From assembly GCA_040900345.1 (NCBI GenBank), contig JBBDZE010000014.1, positions 1 to 5,203 on the forward strand: a DNA stretch of 5,203 bases, given 5' to 3'. A program made the translations under genes and the position numbers. Shown here in pieces: positions 4,317 to 5,203 of the stretch. The stretch comes from JBBDZE01 sp040900345. GTDB taxonomy: Bacteria > Patescibacteriota > Minisyncoccia > Spechtbacterales > 2-12-FULL-38-22. Within the stretch, counting starts at the first letter, position 1. Every line of letters starts with the position of its first letter. The notes beneath the pieces were generated by a model. The model was not told where the DNA came from and did not search any database. It saw nothing but the letters and a program-made list of their open reading frames with translations.

Positions 4317-5203
4317 ATGTCCCGGCATGACAAACGGCTTCGTGATGCAGGTTCTGCCGGTACGGCGGACAACACTATGGATAATCGCATAAAGGTGCGC
4401 TATAAAAATCTCTGGCTATCAGTAAAGAAAGGTGTCCGCACGGCGGGCGTATTGCTGGTGACAGCAAGCATGCTTGCCTTGATAGTAAGCGTTCCCCAGC
4501 TTGCCCTTTCATCCTCTCCAACCTTCACCAACAACAATGCTCCTGCGGCAAGCCCCAACCCCGGCAATGAGAATGTTCTTGTCTTTGACCTCACCTTGCC
4601 AGCTCCGGACGAAGACACCTTCTTGGATGGAGACGGCACCGGAACAACGGGAGCAGGCACGGCAGGAGCCATAACGGCAGGGGATGTGCTCAAGGCGCTG
4701 GCCGTGGAAAGCAACGCTCTGTGTGGAAACACCGACGGCACTACCGCACCGAGTAATATTGTGCAGGACACCAGCGGGGGGTGCGTGTCACGTACATTAA
4801 CCACGGTTGATTCTGTAACAAGCGCCAGTACAGGTTTTTACACCTCTATTTATTGTCTTTCCTCCACCGACTGCAAAATCTCATATTACGACACTACGAA
4901 TACCAACCTTATGATGGCCGACTGTGACGACGCCACTTGCTCAACCAAAGCCCTGACCACGGTTGATTCTGTAACAAGCGCCAGCACAGGTGCTTACACC
5001 TCTATTTATTGTCTTTCCTCCACCGACTGCAAAATCTCATATTGGGACCAAACGAACGACAACCTTATGATGGCCGACTGCGACGATGCCACTTGTTCCA
5101 CAAAAACCCTTACCACGGTTGATTCTGTAACCAGCGCCAATACAGGTATTTACACCTCTATTTATTGTCTTTCCTCCACCGACTGCAAAATCTCATATTA
5201 CGA
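4317..5203 (+). CDS. Secreted/anchored repeat protein with 52-residue four-cysteine TTVDS...ISYYD repeats (3'-partial)
   Basis: The frame is open from ATG 4317 to the window end (295 complete codons). Residues ~29-41 are basic, then a hydrophobic helix (~42-64, 'TAGVLLVTASMLALIVSV') acts as signal peptide or anchor. A low-complexity Asn/Pro/Ala/Gly/Thr stretch follows (~65-120) with an acidic 'APDEDTFLDGDGTG' patch. A short domain (~121-160) has cysteines at 136 and 156. From residue 161 come 52-residue repeats: two complete and a third cut at the window end. The pattern TTVDS-...-G.YTSI-...-KISYYD.TN..L..A.C matches a common bacterial surface repeat thought to form beta-propeller-like blades. 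Here each unit also carries four cysteines (unit positions 20, 26, 43, 48), likely paired 20-26 and 43-48. Role unknown; adhesion or ligand binding is a guess. ATG 4377 (Met21, weak GGA at 4367-4369) is an alternative start. Confidence 0.82.
   Translation, partial: MSRHDKRLRDAGSAGTADNTMDNRIKVRYKNLWLSVKKGVRTAGVLLVTASMLALIVSVPQLALSSSPTFTNNNAPAASPNPGNENVLVFDLTLPAPDEDTFLDGDGTGTTGAGTAGAITAGDVLKALAVESNALCGNTDGTTAPSNIVQDTSGGCVSRTLTTVDSVTSASTGFYTSIYCLSSTDCKISYYDTTNTNLMMADCDDATCSTKALTTVDSVTSASTGAYTSIYCLSSTDCKISYWDQTNDNLMMADCDDATCSTKTLTTVDSVTSANTGIYTSIYCLSSTDCKISYY
4322..4360 (+). repeat. Inverted repeat CCGGCA / TGCCGG at the 5' end of the repeat-protein gene
   Basis: A 6-bp perfect inverted repeat has arms at 4322-4327 and 4355-4360 and a 27-base interval. 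It lies between the two possible start codons (4317 and 4377). If translation starts at 4377 this would be a hairpin in the 5' leader; if it starts at 4317 it is coding sequence and may be coincidental. The long loop makes the structure weak. Confidence 0.3.
4797..5203 (+). repeat. In-frame tandem array of 156-bp repeats (2 complete + 95 bp)
   Basis: Units run 4797-4952, 4953-5108 and 5109-5203 (cut by the window end), exactly 156 bp or 52 codons each. A 49-base block is identical in all three (4839-4887, 4995-5043, 5151-5199), as is a 20-base block (4800-4819, 4956-4975, 5112-5131). Complete units 1 and 2 differ at 5 of 52 residues (positions 14, 31, 33, 36, 52). Near-identity at the DNA level points to recent duplication or ongoing homogenisation, and the array probably continues downstream. 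Confidence 0.97.

Noticed and set aside
3911..4390. Minus-strand open frame of 159 codons.
   Set aside because: It is antisense to the DoxX-like gene, has Ser/Arg/Pro/Ala-rich composition typical of shadow frames, and shows no domain.
4608..4647. EF-hand or dockerin calcium loop in the acidic 'DEDTFLDGDGTG' stretch.
   Set aside because: The Asp spacing does not fit DxDxDG with the downstream Glu or Asp, and the surroundings are low-complexity.
4400..4804. Minus-strand open frame of 134 codons.
   Set aside because: It is antisense to the start of the repeat-protein gene, whose frame is supported by a membrane segment and perfect in-frame repeats.
4797..5203. CRISPR array or diversity-generating-retroelement target.
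   Set aside because: Units are 156 bp, contiguous and coding with no spacers. Differences between units are not adenine-specific, and no reverse transcriptase or template repeat is in the window.

Overview
The window looks like a piece of a Patescibacteria (candidate phyla radiation) genome, most likely a Parcubacteria-type lineage. This rests on three things seen in the sequence: tightly packed same-strand genes with almost no recognisable Shine-Dalgarno sites, a tandem 'VY.V...KK.IP.PEVF' cell-surface repeat that I associate with that group, and large secreted repeat proteins next to short metabolic genes. TGA works as a stop codon (ends of the first and second genes), so the UGA-glycine code of Absconditabacteria/Gracilibacteria does not apply. 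The assignment is inference; no marker gene is present.

Layout, all on the + strand. (1) 1-806: C-terminal part of a secreted or surface protein with a fibronectin type III-like domain, a Pro/Glu linker and two copies of a ~48-residue repeat. (2) 807-937: a structured intergenic spacer with a 10-bp inverted repeat, a perfect 16-bp palindrome and flanking CCTAATACC direct repeats. (3) 938-4301: four closely spaced genes for a 10-TM EamA/DMT transporter, a membrane-anchored clan GH-A glycoside hydrolase, a BadF/N-acetylglucosamine-kinase-type sugar kinase and a small DoxX-like membrane protein; junctions are a 4-bp overlap, 7 bp and 13 bp. (4) 4317-5203: the start of a secreted protein with an N-terminal membrane segment and, from 4797, a tandem array of 156-bp (52-residue) repeats that runs off the window.

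How the genes may work together: the anchored hydrolase could release sugars outside the membrane, the transporter could move a small metabolite, and the kinase could trap a hexose or amino sugar as its phosphate. This is a context-based hypothesis. The flanking surface proteins may serve contact with a host or neighbouring cell.

Most noteworthy are the near-identical four-cysteine repeats whose amino-acid differences fall at a few positions, the -10 hexamers TATAAT built around the stop codons of two genes, and the repeat-rich spacer at 807-937.
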